DNA of 64,000 bases from contig NZ_CP051428.1 of NCBI RefSeq assembly GCF_012676905.1, positions 2,008,001 to 2,072,000 on the forward strand, written 5' to 3'. How positions within the stretch are numbered: position 1 is the first letter of the stretch; every line of letters begins with the position of its first letter. A model generated the notes under the pieces. It searched no databases, was not told the origin of the DNA, and saw nothing but the letters and a program-made list of their open reading frames with translations. Shown piece after piece: positions 34,401 through 43,444 of this stretch. This DNA comes from Paenibacillus albicereus (lineage in GTDB: Bacteria > Bacillota > Bacilli > Paenibacillales > Paenibacillaceae). The position numbers and the translations under genes are program-made.

Positions 34401-35330
34401 ACCGGAAATAGCTATTGGGTTGGTACAAAAGGGATCGACGGCGCGGCGCGCGGCAATACGGCCCCTTACGTGCTGCCGATTCGGCCCGGCAGTCACCCGG
34501 AGAGCGGAAAGAAAAATGTTGTCGTAAAAACAGGCTATCACTTCAAATTTGAGGTCAAAACGCTCGGCAACATGTTCAGCGCGGGCGACGGGATTAAAAT
34601 CACGCCTACCTTTTACTTCGTTGACAAGCAGGGCAAAAACCGACAACAGGTGGACTTGTACTATCATTCGGGAACCAAGCGGTTTATTCGGATCGGCTCC
34701 ACGGAAGACACCGAGCAGCGGCTGGTGACGCTGGATACCCGTCTGCGCAATGTGTCGCAGCAGGAGTTAACCAATACTGCCAGTTCACTTTGGAGGGTGA
34801 ATGGTTCTTCCGGCAGTCAGACATCGTATGTACAGCAGTATTTGAGGGAAGCGGCGCAAAAGCGGATTTACGTCGGTGGCTACGACGGCATGCTGCTTCC
34901 TTCGCAGCTCCGGACGTTTATCGGCAGTATGCAGGTGCCGTCCGGCATTGATACTGCACGAGCTAATGCCTCGGTGCAGCGCTGGTTTGGCGAGTATAGC
35001 CTTCCCGCTGCTCCCTATGCAGTGCCAGCAGGCATGAATCTGGCCGAGTACGGACGTACCCACCGGCTGGACGACAATGCGCCGATCTTCCTGCGTGACG
35101 GCTATTTTGTAGTCAATTTTAACATCGAAACCATTCGCAATAAGGACATCGCTCACCCGCATTTGCAGTATAAAAATGCGCCGCTGGACAACCAGTGGCA
35201 TATGGAAGGTTTTCAGCGCAGTTTTGTCGATCCTTACGGGGGGATGTTCTTATTGCTAGACGGGGATGTTGTGTTTTATCACGCCGACTTGTCCAGCTAC
35301 GACGATTTTGGTACGGGCGGCACCCATTAA
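31500..35330 (+). CDS. Giant secreted beta-rich protein (adhesin-like), 1276 residues
   Basis: A Sec signal peptide (1-30) precedes two related MucBP-like modules at about 200-290 and 295-375 ('...Y..GE.....F......G..Y.IVR.Y......'), then Ser/Thr-rich beta domains, a Gly/Ser linker near 490-505, and a long C-terminal region. No LPxTG motif or C-terminal membrane helix is seen, so it is released or held non-covalently, perhaps through the DUF916-like protein. It resembles my recollection of DUF5704 proteins of Paenibacillus elements. The ATG directly abuts the upstream TAG, implying coupled translation. Confidence 0.75.
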   Translation: MRKHKFIRITLSMLLACSFLLSCFPFLMNAATPAVRVDEGKIKFEITSTAATSSIRYRTVGWTVRRDQLCTNTSSKQCSDPRNGSHASFVNQQVRQVAQNPNPPIPGEPVTTYYEVSEDLVTDGMWQAGMGDIKDNDDLYLYAIMVSVDGNGNVRKGPFYTLEGIKNAEPWAHPDDLDDYFGIHVPYRSANFPVDVVAKTVRGTILNQPEVTFHKGDYKVGETINHEFPATIEDNGKTYSIVRSYLSPKKDLTQKSWLQENPDTNPKVRTRSFTVALGGTEAIAEYAENNPVKAIYQKEDGTKLKEVDKGVYETGEEVNYTFDPQLTSGGQTYEIVRTYITNNKKPDEKLFIQEKGDAKLLERSILVGSGGSNFVGIYKIPSPITVTSRIDAPDHVDASVTSVDGNFVFEAKSPVPLKTYEITKIENATFVTPSDKSGSLSGLTASKSLPIKIPFTSGSSITVKITVVVKDANGNSGDSTSDHTVRKGDNGGDTSSPGTSQQAEAMDATASAIIKADSRGAERFDVLKGIPTSESLYVNASAKAYLYRNTFTEVKGSKSYPITVSRTYTLSWTEYVPGPPDSEGHSTTVPVSRSDTQTVTQSYNVERKYSYWLVDRLEVYGLQKVTVVNYALPSGSVTLQANGYSTPSVSATHDVAATSHITDPVYRNVVLSGQTVYGGSSRPSVPSENWKSEAENAVGKIKVKNDTVVFNGQTIMDNRTVEETAPAPGAIPASPMIGQDVLYGSGFVIDPTKTNKASQPSTGTIYYTLVKGIGGGSNQSFPINDINPVTVHTPVVNLASVANDQAHNQKTVPTADRSALILDRPFTVTIPTSGPHRDITGYGNRDYAKYVRDKQVRFPFDVYKADHATLIPKDTWTSIPVGQLTTTFYMPVWVDEGNYDVLFRTFAENSPASFTSQSNANLDLTNHVATQVVAVEVIGRLFDFRITDVADYQWEKVFRTAAGSATPTGNSYWVGTKGIDGAARGNTAPYVLPIRPGSHPESGKKNVVVKTGYHFKFEVKTLGNMFSAGDGIKITPTFYFVDKQGKNRQQVDLYYHSGTKRFIRIGSTEDTEQRLVTLDTRLRNVSQQELTNTASSLWRVNGSSGSQTSYVQQYLREAAQKRIYVGGYDGMLLPSQLRTFIGSMQVPSGIDTARANASVQRWFGEYSLPAAPYAVPAGMNLAEYGRTHRLDDNAPIFLRDGYFVVNFNIETIRNKDIAHPHLQYKNAPLDNQWHMEGFQRSFVDPYGGMFLLLDGDVVFYHADLSSYDDFGTGGTH

Positions 35331-35360
35331 AAACAGCATACCGTTTGGGAGGAAAAGAGC

Positions 35361-35849
35361 ATGATTGAGAAGCTGAAGATTGCCACATCTGAGGATGAGG
35401 CTTATTTTTATTCCGCCTCCATCGAGAAGGATACGGAGCGCGGTTGTATTGGGCATGTGCGCGGTGATTTCGGCAAAGATGGGGAGGCATTCTGGGCGAC
35501 TTGGTTCGAACATATCTCTTCGTTGAAAACTCCTGATTTTCGGGAGGAGCTTGGAGCGGTCATTCAAGCGTTGACGGAACAGGGGCTGCTTCAAAACCGC
35601 AGTGGCATGCACGATTTTTGTATAAAACATCCAGAGGCCCGTCTACCAAGCGCGCGGCACAGCGATGTCTATGGCTTTTGTTTACAGACGGCAAAGCATC
35701 GTTACTATCTGCGATGCTTTCCGCGTGCCGGCGACTATAACTTTTATTTATATTGCTTCACTCGGCCGGAGCGAATAATTGAATTGTCGTCGCCCCTCCA
35801 TTCCCCTTCATCGGCACCACTAAAGCAGAAGTCTGAACTGGAACGATAG
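35361..35849 (+). CDS. Conserved ICE protein, 162 residues
   Basis: A soluble protein of a family I remember as encoded just before the large methylase-helicase of Tn1549-like elements; its role is unknown. The sequence has YFYSASIEKDTERGCIGHVRG near the start, a helical middle and YGFCLQTAKHRYYLRCFPR later. The last 25 residues look disordered. A GGGAGGAAAAG site precedes ATG 35361. It is followed after 14 bases by a small helix-turn-helix gene. Confidence 0.7.
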   Translation: MIEKLKIATSEDEAYFYSASIEKDTERGCIGHVRGDFGKDGEAFWATWFEHISSLKTPDFREELGAVIQALTEQGLLQNRSGMHDFCIKHPEARLPSARHSDVYGFCLQTAKHRYYLRCFPRAGDYNFYLYCFTRPERIIELSSPLHSPSSAPLKQKSELER

Positions 35850-35863
35850 GAGGATGCACTTCT

Positions 35864-36130
35864 ATGAATGATCTTGCCCGTTACCGGTTGCTGACCGGAG
35901 CATCTATTCCCCCTGCAGCGAAGCTGCTGTACAGCTATTTGCTGGATCGTGCAGGCGGGCGAAACGGCGCGGTACTGCTTTCGTCCAGGCGACTTGCATC
36001 AGAGGTGGGTCTTTCCACTTCTGCTGTGCGTCGCAACCTGCATCGGCTTCAGCAAAATGGACTTATTCGGCTCACGCCAAGATATTCCGAGGAAGGCATT
36101 CGTCTGACGAACCAAATTACCTTCGTATGA
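35864..36130 (+). CDS. Small winged-helix regulator, 88 residues
   Basis: The sequence AKLLYSYLLDRAGG ... LSSRRLASEVGLSTSAVRRNLHRLQQNGLIRL is a classic winged helix-turn-helix of the replication-initiator/MarR-like type, with the recognition helix at about residues 49-62 and the wing after 66. It has no effector domain. GGAGG precedes the start. Its position just upstream of the methylase-helicase suggests it controls that operon or takes part in replication. Confidence 0.75.
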   Translation: MNDLARYRLLTGASIPPAAKLLYSYLLDRAGGRNGAVLLSSRRLASEVGLSTSAVRRNLHRLQQNGLIRLTPRYSEEGIRLTNQITFV

Positions 36131-36143
36131 GGAGGTGCGACCT

Positions 36144-39100
36144 TTGACAGCCAAGTTGCAGCGAATGTCCGAGCTTGCCGCCAGTACGGCCCATGCGGTT
36201 TCGGATCACCCCGAGCGCTGGGCCGATTTTCTGCGAACGGCAGCCTGGAACTACAAGTATCCGTTTCAAGATCAACTTTTGATTTACGCGCAGCGCCCCG
36301 ATGCTACGGCCTGTGCTTCAATTGAAATCTGGAACAAGCGGTTGAACCGTTGGGTAAAGCGCGGCGCAAAAGGCATCGCGCTGATCGAGGATCGGGGCAG
36401 TCATCTGGGGCTGCGTCATGTCTTCGATGTGTCGGACACGCAGAGCCGCAGCCGACAACCCATCTCCCTATGGCGCATGGAGGAGCCGGATACGGAAGCC
36501 GTCATCGAAACGCTGGAAAATGCATTTGGCAGTGAACGAGAGCCTGGTATGGAGTTGGTTGACACGCTGTTGTCTGCTGCCCGAGACGCGGTGGAGGATC
36601 ACAGCGCCGATTACGTGCGGATGCTGCTGGCCGAACGCGATAACAGCCTGCTGGAAGAACTGGATGAGCCGCATGTGGAACTGTTGTTCAGGGAAGCCGC
36701 TCAACACGCGGTCACCTTTATGGCGCTGACACGCTGCGGTCTGGAACCCTCCCGTTACATCAGCGTTGACGATCTGTCCGGTGTCGGCTATTTCAATACG
36801 CTCCCTGCGCTGTCACATTTGGGCGCGGCGATCAGCGACGTAGCTGAAACGATGCTGCGCGAGATTGAATCCACCGTTCGGGCGATGCGCCGCGATGAGC
36901 AGCGAAAAAAAGAGCGACAGGCGAGTCGTACCGTTGCAAGGCCAGAATCCTTGCCGCAAAATGAAGCTAAATTACGCGAAAGGATGATTGAGCATGGAAC
37001 TGACCTACACGCCGAGCGGGGATTACCTGCTGCCCGACCTGACGCTGACCGAACCGATGAGCATCGGGAAATATGGGATGTTGCACAAGACGTTTCTCAA
37101 GGAGCAGCGGAAGGGAACCTACGCGCACCTGATGCTGTCGGAGCAACTGACCCGGCATCTGGCGGACATCGACCGGACAGCACGGGAGCAGATCAACCTG
37201 ACGATGCAGGAACTGACTCGGCAGCACCCGGCCCCGGACAAGGCGACCGACCCGATGGGCTGGACGAGTCACATGAACAGCTTGAAGCAGCAAGCGGAGG
37301 AACTGATTCTCACGGAGCTGATTTATCACTAAAATGGTACGACCGGGAAACGGAGGACAGAAGTCTTCCGTTTTTTCATGACCAAGCGATCATCAACGAT
37401 ATGCTTCGCGCCGCGCCGCTTTCCGAGAGCAAGGCGGCTATCGAAGCCTTTTTTGATGTGAATAAGGAAGATCGGGAACGGACGCTGTATATACGCAGTC
37501 TGTTCCCTCCGGGAATCACGGAGTTAACGCTAGATGATGACATAAAGGCCGGTTTTGAGCCGTACCGCAACGTACTGCATCTTTGGACGGGATCGGCGGA
37601 GCAGCGGACGGCGCAGAGCTTTTACGATTGGTCGGTGATTGCCGGGCATTTCGCCAGCATGATGATCCTTAACGAGTTTGATCCTGTTCGTACATCGGTG
37701 CCTTCTATTCAGCAGCAGACATTATGGATGAAGCAAGCGGAGGACGAAAAAGCCTCCGCTTTTTCACTTCCTCAAGCGGCCATCGACGCTGTTCTGCAAG
37801 GTGGAAGTGGTTTTGAGAGCGGAAAGCATCGCATCGCGCTATTTTTCCAACAGTCGTTATCGGCGCAGGAAAACGCTGATTTTCTGAAACGGGAATATGG
37901 CACTGGCGGGCGCCTCCCTGCTCTGATCGGCACCGATATTCATGAAAATCACGATAGTAAGGGAATTACGGTGACACGAGGTTCTATTATGAACCCGGAC
38001 GTTAAAGTAGTGTTGCCATGGATCAAGGTGCAAAAGCGAATCGGCGAGCTGCTGGCAGCGGGCCGTTATCTAAACCGCCAGGAAGAAGAACGATTGCCTG
38101 CCTATGCCGAGCAGCAGGAGGAGAAGCGCAGGCAGCGCGCGGCGGAAAAGACGGAACACAATCTGCCGCTTTCGGAAGTGCAGCCGGATGAGTCGCAGCA
38201 AATACCCAACCGGGCTCGGGCGCACTATGCGTATACTGAGGGCAGCAAAGTATTTATCGGTGCGGATGAATACGAAATTGCGCAGATGGAGCCGCGAAAG
38301 GTTGTACTGCAGGACGTTCAATTTCCGTTATTCATGCAGGAAATGAATCGCCGGGATTTCGAGCGCATGCTGCGCGAGAATCCGCTGAACGATCATCTGA
38401 TTTCCGGCCAGCAGGAATCGGATTCGGAACACGCGGAATGGGATACGGAACTGGTGGACGAACCGGAGCAAGCGGCACATGATGAAGGTGAGGGATTGAC
38501 TCCCTCTCCTCCTTCCGCTGCCCCCAAGCTTCGGCATGAATTGGCTCCGGTCAGCAACTACCGAATCATGGACAACGAATTGGGACATGGCGGCGCGAAA
38601 ACCAAGTACAAGTGGAATGTGGAAGCGATTCGGCTGCTCGGGAAACTGGAGAAGGATAACCGTCAGGCGACAGCGGACGAACAGGCTGTGCTTGCCCGTT
38701 ATGTGGGCTGGGGCGGGATTCCGCAAGCGTTTGATGATGGGAATCCGCAATGGGGACCCGAATATGCGGAGCTGCGAGATTTGCTGGACCCGGAGGAATA
38801 TGCATCCGCCCGCGCCTCCACGCTAAATGCGCACTACACCTCTCCAACCGTCATCAAGGCGATGTACGATTGCCTGGAGAGAATGGGCTTTCGTAGCGGT
38901 AATATTTTGGAGCCGTCTTGCGGCATCGGCAATTTTTTCGGTCTATTGCCGGAGTCATTTCAGGACGCTCGGTTGTTTGGCGTTGAGCTGGACAGCATCA
39001 CCGGGCGCATCGCGCGGCAGCTTTACCCGCAAGTATCGATTGCTGTCAGCGGCTACGAGCAAACCAGCTTGCCGGACAGCTTTTTTGACCTCGCGATTGG

Positions 39101-42100
39101 TAACGTCCCGTTCGGCAGCTACGGCGTGGCCGACAAAAAATACGATAAGCACAAGTTTCTGATTCACGACTATTTCTTTGCGAAGACGCTGGATAAGGTT
39201 CGTCCGGGCGGCATCATCGCCTTTATTACCTCCAAAGGAACGATGGACAAACATAACCCAACCGTCCGAAAATACATCGCGGAACGGGCCGCGCTGCTTG
39301 GCGCGGTGCGTCTGCCTAATAATGCGTTCCTGGCGAATGCCGGAACCGAAGTGACCGCCGACATTTTGTTTTTGCAAAAACGGGACCGTAAGATGGCCGT
39401 CAGCGAGCACACCGAGGAATGGCTTTCGCTCGGCGTTACGGCAGAGGATGTACCGGTGAATAGCTACTTTGCGGCCCGCCCCGAAATGGTTCTTGGTACG
39501 ATGGCCTACGATGATCGGATGTACGGCAATCAACAGGAAACGACCTGTCGTCCCTACCCGGACGCTCCTTTGGACGAGCTGCTGCGTGAGGCGCTAGCGA
39601 ACATCCATGCGGAGTGGTTCGACTTGGAACGGGAGGAACAGCCGGAGGAGGAGGAAGTCTCCCTGCCTGCCGACCCGTCCGTTCGTAATTTCAGCTTTGC
39701 GCTGGTCGAAGGACGCATCTATTTTCGGGAAAACAGCCGGATGCGACCGGTTGAAACATCAGCAACTGCGGCGGGCCGTATCAAGGGCATGATTCAGCTT
39801 CGGGACACGGTGCGCGAACTGATCGAATACCAAACCGAGGATTACAGCGACGAAGCGATAAGGGAGCAACAGCGCAAGCTGGATACGCAATACGAACGGT
39901 TCACAACGCAATACGGCCTGATTAACAGTCGCGCCAATAGCCTTGCCTTTTCGGATGACAGCTCGTACTTCCTTCTCTGTTCGTTGGAAGTCATAGATGA
40001 GGAAGGACGGTTGCTACGTAAGGCGGATATGTTCACGAAGCGTACCATTCGGCAACGCACCAACATAAAACAGGTGGATACGGCTTCGGAGGCGCTGGCG
40101 GTTTCCATCGGTACGAAAGCTCGCGTCGATTTGCCGTATATGGCAGAGTTGACCGGACTCGCGCAGGAACTGCTTGTGCAGGAGCTTCGCGGCGTGATCT
40201 TCCCGAATCCTGAAAATCTGGACGAAGAAGGACAACCGATATACGAAACAGCGGATGCGTATTTATCGGGCAATGTTCGTGAAAAGCTGCGCACTGCCAA
40301 ACAGTTTGCGGCCTTTGACGCCGAGCGGTACGCTGAAAATGTTAAAGCGCTGGAAGCCGTGCAGCCGATGGACTTGGACGCTTCCGAGATTGATGTACGA
40401 CTGGGCGCAACCTGGCTGCCGCCGGAAGTCATTCGGGCATTCATTTTCGAACTGGTGGATACGCCGTATATGTACCAAACCTCCATCAACGTGATGTATT
40501 CCGGCTACACAGCAGCCTGGAACGTTAAAGGCAAAAGCGATGATCGTAGTAACAATATTAAGGCCAATGTCACCTACGGTACGAATCGCATCAATGCGTA
40601 CAAAATTCTCGAAGACACGCTGAATCTGCGGGATGTACGGATATTCGATACGGCCGTTGAAAACGGTGTGGAAAAGCGGGTGCTGAACAAGCAGGAAACG
40701 GCTATCGCGCAGCAAAAGCAGGAAGCCATGAAGGAAGCGTTTCGAGACTGGATATGGCAAGATCCGCAGCGCCGGGAGCAGCTCACGCGACTGTACAATG
40801 ATCGATTTAATTCCATCCGTCCGCGCGAATATGATGGAAGTCATATCCGCTTCACCGGGATGAACCCGGAAATCCGGTTGCGGCAGCATCAGGTCAATGC
40901 GGTTGCCCGAACGCTCTACGGCGGCAATTCCCTTTTCGCCCATTGCGTCGGCGCGGGCAAAACCTTTGCGATGACCGCCGCGGCAATGGAAAGCAAGCAT
41001 TTGGGCCTGTGCAACAAAAGCATGTTGGTTGTTCCTAATCATCTGACCGAGCAATGGGCTGCGGAATTTTTGATGCTCTATCCGTCCGCGAACGTACTTG
41101 TCGCCACCAAGAAGGATTTTGAAACGAAGAACCGGAAGACGTTCTGCGCACGGATTGCCACCGGCGATTACGACGCGATTATTATCGGCCACTCGCAATT
41201 TGAAAAAATTCCGATCTCGGCGGAGCGCCAGCGGCAACAGCTTTACGAGCAAATATCCGAAATCACCAGCGGCATCCGCGAGCTAAAGGAAGCCAAGGGC
41301 GAGCGGTACGCCATCAAGCAGCTTGAGAGGACAAAGAAGACGCTGCAGGTCAAGCTGGAGAAGCTGAACGACACGAGCCGTAAGGATGATGTGGTTACCT
41401 TTGAGGAACTCGGCATCGATCGATTGTTCGTCGACGAAGCAGACTCGTACAAAAATCTATTCCTTTATACGAAAATGCGCAATGTCGCCGGGCTATCGCA
41501 AACCGAAGCGCAAAAGTCATCGGACATGTTTGCCAAGTGCCGCTATTTGGATGAATTGACCGAGGGACGGGGCATTATTTTTGCCACGGGTACGCCGATC
41601 TCCAACTCCATCACCGAGATGTACACGATGCAGCGCTACTTGCAATACGAGCGGCTCCGCGGGCAAGGCTTGCAGCACTTTGATTCGTGGGCTTCAACAT
41701 TTGGCGAAACAGTTACTGCCATCGAATTGGCACCGGAAGGAACGGGCTATCGCGCGAAAACGCGGTTTGCCCGTTTTTATAATTTGCCGGAGCTGATGAA
41801 CGTCTTTAAGGAAGTGGCGGACATTCAGACAGCGGATATGCTCCAGCTTCCGGTTCCCAAAGCCCACTTCCACAACGTCGCTGTTCCGCCGAGCGATTTT
41901 CAGCGTGAGATGGTCGCGGATCTCGCCAGCCGCGCCGAACTGGTGCGAGCGAAGCGAGTAGAGCCGCATGAAGACAACATGCTCAAGATCACCAACGACG
42001 GACGCAAGCTGGCCCTCGATCAGCGGCTGGCAAACGCCATGCTACCCGATGACGAAGGCAGTAAAGTAAGCGCCTGCGCGGATAACGTCTTTCGGCAATG

Positions 42101-43364
42101 GGCCGACAGTCGGGATCAGCGGCTCGCGCAGCTGGTCTTTTGCGACCTTTCCATTCCTAAGCAGGACGGAACCTTTAATGTGTACGACGAGCTGCGGCGA
42201 AAACTGACGGAGAAAGGCGTTCCGGTTGAGGAGATCGCCTTCATTCACGACGCCAATACAGAAGTGAAGAAGAAGGAACTGTTTGCCAAGGTGCGAACGG
42301 GACAGATTCGCATATTGCTCGGATCGACGTTTAAGATGGGTGCGGGAACGAACGTTCAGACCAAGTTGATCGCGCTTCATGACCTCGATTGTCCGTGGCG
42401 ACCACGCGACCTGGAGCAGCGCAGCGGGCGGATTATTCGGCAAGGCAACCAGAACAGCGAGGTTCACATCTTCCGTTATGTCACAGAGAACACGTTTGAC
42501 GCTTACCTCTATCAAACGCTGGAGAACAAGCAGCGGTTTATCTCGCAGATCATGACCAGCAAATCGCCGGTTCGTTCTGCCGAGGACATTGATGAGACGG
42601 CTTTGTCCTATGCTGAAGTTAAAGCGCTGGCGACCGGAAATCCGTACATCAAGGAGAAGATGGACCTCGACATCCAGGTATCCAAGCTCAAGCTGCTCAA
42701 GGCGAATCATTTAAGCCAGCGTTATGCGCTGGAGGATCGGCTGCTCAAAATGCTGCCGCAACAGTTCAAGTCAACGGAGGAACGCATTGCTGGGTATGAG
42801 CAGGACGTGGCCTTGTTCATGCGCGCCCAAGCGTCGGAAAAGGCTAGCAGCGACGATTCCCGTTTTCCCGGTATGACCATCAAAGATTACACGTACTCGG
42901 AACGTGCTACGGCGGGCGTTGCCCTGCTGGAAGCCTGCAAGGGCATGACCTCTCCCGATCCGCAGGATGCAGGCAGTTACATGGGCTTTTCCTTATGGCT
43001 ATCGTTTGATAGCTTTGCAAAGGAATACAAGGTGACGCTGCGCGGCGCTTTGGGCCATACGATTACGTTAGGACCGGATGCAGGCGGCAATATGAGTCGA
43101 ATAAACAACACCTTGTCGGATTTGCCGAATAAGCTCGCCTATTGCCGTGACCAGCTCGCAACACTCAAGCAACAGATGGTAACGGCGAAGGAGCAGATCG
43201 AGGCACCGTTCAAGCAGGAGCAGGAATTGCAAACGAAGTCCGCGCGGCTCGCGGAGTTAAATGTGCTGCTGAACATGGACAAAAGGGAAAACGAAGCCGT
43301 GGACAGCGTGTCGGATGAAGAACCGGAAGCACCCGAACGGCGGGTTGCGGATCGAGAGCGATAA
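36144..43364 (+). CDS. Giant DNA methylase-helicase of the ICE
   Basis: 2406 residues from TTG 36144, 6 bases after GAGGAGGTG. Order: an ArdC-N-like domain (about 5-110); a helical part; a low-complexity Asp/Gly/Pro linker (about 285-400) that overlaps tnpV in another frame; a Tyr/Trp region; an N6-adenine methylase-like domain with LEPSCGIGN (about 920) and GNVPFG where NPPF is usual; an SF2/SNF2 helicase with GAGKTFAM (about 1600), VDEADSYKN (about 1768), GTPISNSITEM and the helicase C part LEQRSGRIIRQG (about 2095); and a coiled-coil tail. It probably processes or modifies transferring ICE DNA. Confidence 0.9.
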   Translation: MTAKLQRMSELAASTAHAVSDHPERWADFLRTAAWNYKYPFQDQLLIYAQRPDATACASIEIWNKRLNRWVKRGAKGIALIEDRGSHLGLRHVFDVSDTQSRSRQPISLWRMEEPDTEAVIETLENAFGSEREPGMELVDTLLSAARDAVEDHSADYVRMLLAERDNSLLEELDEPHVELLFREAAQHAVTFMALTRCGLEPSRYISVDDLSGVGYFNTLPALSHLGAAISDVAETMLREIESTVRAMRRDEQRKKERQASRTVARPESLPQNEAKLRERMIEHGTDLHAERGLPAARPDADRTDEHREIWDVAQDVSQGAAEGNLRAPDAVGATDPASGGHRPDSTGADQPDDAGTDSAAPGPGQGDRPDGLDESHEQLEAASGGTDSHGADLSLKWYDRETEDRSLPFFHDQAIINDMLRAAPLSESKAAIEAFFDVNKEDRERTLYIRSLFPPGITELTLDDDIKAGFEPYRNVLHLWTGSAEQRTAQSFYDWSVIAGHFASMMILNEFDPVRTSVPSIQQQTLWMKQAEDEKASAFSLPQAAIDAVLQGGSGFESGKHRIALFFQQSLSAQENADFLKREYGTGGRLPALIGTDIHENHDSKGITVTRGSIMNPDVKVVLPWIKVQKRIGELLAAGRYLNRQEEERLPAYAEQQEEKRRQRAAEKTEHNLPLSEVQPDESQQIPNRARAHYAYTEGSKVFIGADEYEIAQMEPRKVVLQDVQFPLFMQEMNRRDFERMLRENPLNDHLISGQQESDSEHAEWDTELVDEPEQAAHDEGEGLTPSPPSAAPKLRHELAPVSNYRIMDNELGHGGAKTKYKWNVEAIRLLGKLEKDNRQATADEQAVLARYVGWGGIPQAFDDGNPQWGPEYAELRDLLDPEEYASARASTLNAHYTSPTVIKAMYDCLERMGFRSGNILEPSCGIGNFFGLLPESFQDARLFGVELDSITGRIARQLYPQVSIAVSGYEQTSLPDSFFDLAIGNVPFGSYGVADKKYDKHKFLIHDYFFAKTLDKVRPGGIIAFITSKGTMDKHNPTVRKYIAERAALLGAVRLPNNAFLANAGTEVTADILFLQKRDRKMAVSEHTEEWLSLGVTAEDVPVNSYFAARPEMVLGTMAYDDRMYGNQQETTCRPYPDAPLDELLREALANIHAEWFDLEREEQPEEEEVSLPADPSVRNFSFALVEGRIYFRENSRMRPVETSATAAGRIKGMIQLRDTVRELIEYQTEDYSDEAIREQQRKLDTQYERFTTQYGLINSRANSLAFSDDSSYFLLCSLEVIDEEGRLLRKADMFTKRTIRQRTNIKQVDTASEALAVSIGTKARVDLPYMAELTGLAQELLVQELRGVIFPNPENLDEEGQPIYETADAYLSGNVREKLRTAKQFAAFDAERYAENVKALEAVQPMDLDASEIDVRLGATWLPPEVIRAFIFELVDTPYMYQTSINVMYSGYTAAWNVKGKSDDRSNNIKANVTYGTNRINAYKILEDTLNLRDVRIFDTAVENGVEKRVLNKQETAIAQQKQEAMKEAFRDWIWQDPQRREQLTRLYNDRFNSIRPREYDGSHIRFTGMNPEIRLRQHQVNAVARTLYGGNSLFAHCVGAGKTFAMTAAAMESKHLGLCNKSMLVVPNHLTEQWAAEFLMLYPSANVLVATKKDFETKNRKTFCARIATGDYDAIIIGHSQFEKIPISAERQRQQLYEQISEITSGIRELKEAKGERYAIKQLERTKKTLQVKLEKLNDTSRKDDVVTFEELGIDRLFVDEADSYKNLFLYTKMRNVAGLSQTEAQKSSDMFAKCRYLDELTEGRGIIFATGTPISNSITEMYTMQRYLQYERLRGQGLQHFDSWASTFGETVTAIELAPEGTGYRAKTRFARFYNLPELMNVFKEVADIQTADMLQLPVPKAHFHNVAVPPSDFQREMVADLASRAELVRAKRVEPHEDNMLKITNDGRKLALDQRLANAMLPDDEGSKVSACADNVFRQWADSRDQRLAQLVFCDLSIPKQDGTFNVYDELRRKLTEKGVPVEEIAFIHDANTEVKKKELFAKVRTGQIRILLGSTFKMGAGTNVQTKLIALHDLDCPWRPRDLEQRSGRIIRQGNQNSEVHIFRYVTENTFDAYLYQTLENKQRFISQIMTSKSPVRSAEDIDETALSYAEVKALATGNPYIKEKMDLDIQVSKLKLLKANHLSQRYALEDRLLKMLPQQFKSTEERIAGYEQDVALFMRAQASEKASSDDSRFPGMTIKDYTYSERATAGVALLEACKGMTSPDPQDAGSYMGFSLWLSFDSFAKEYKVTLRGALGHTITLGPDAGGNMSRINNTLSDLPNKLAYCRDQLATLKQQMVTAKEQIEAPFKQEQELQTKSARLAELNVLLNMDKRENEAVDSVSDEEPEAPERRVADRER
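36994..37332 (+). CDS. tnpV: TnpV-family protein overlapping the methylase-helicase gene in another frame
   Basis: 112 residues lying wholly inside the methylase-helicase gene, shifted one base relative to it. The sequence matches my recollection of TnpV: a YLLPDLTL start, IGKYGML...FLKEQRKGTYAHLMLS, ADIDRTAREQINL, then MGWTSHMNSLKQQAEEL and ILTELIYH. It is not a random shadow: the motif order and length match the family over its full span. A GAAAGG site is about 10 bases upstream. Whether it is translated is unknown. TnpV function is also unknown. Confidence 0.7.
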   Translation: MELTYTPSGDYLLPDLTLTEPMSIGKYGMLHKTFLKEQRKGTYAHLMLSEQLTRHLADIDRTAREQINLTMQELTRQHPAPDKATDPMGWTSHMNSLKQQAEELILTELIYH

Positions 43365-43444
43365 CAGCAATGGAAAGGTATAAATCACAGGACGAAACGG
43401 ACTCCGGCTTTTGGGGTCCTTTTCGCATTTCTGGAGGTACGCAC

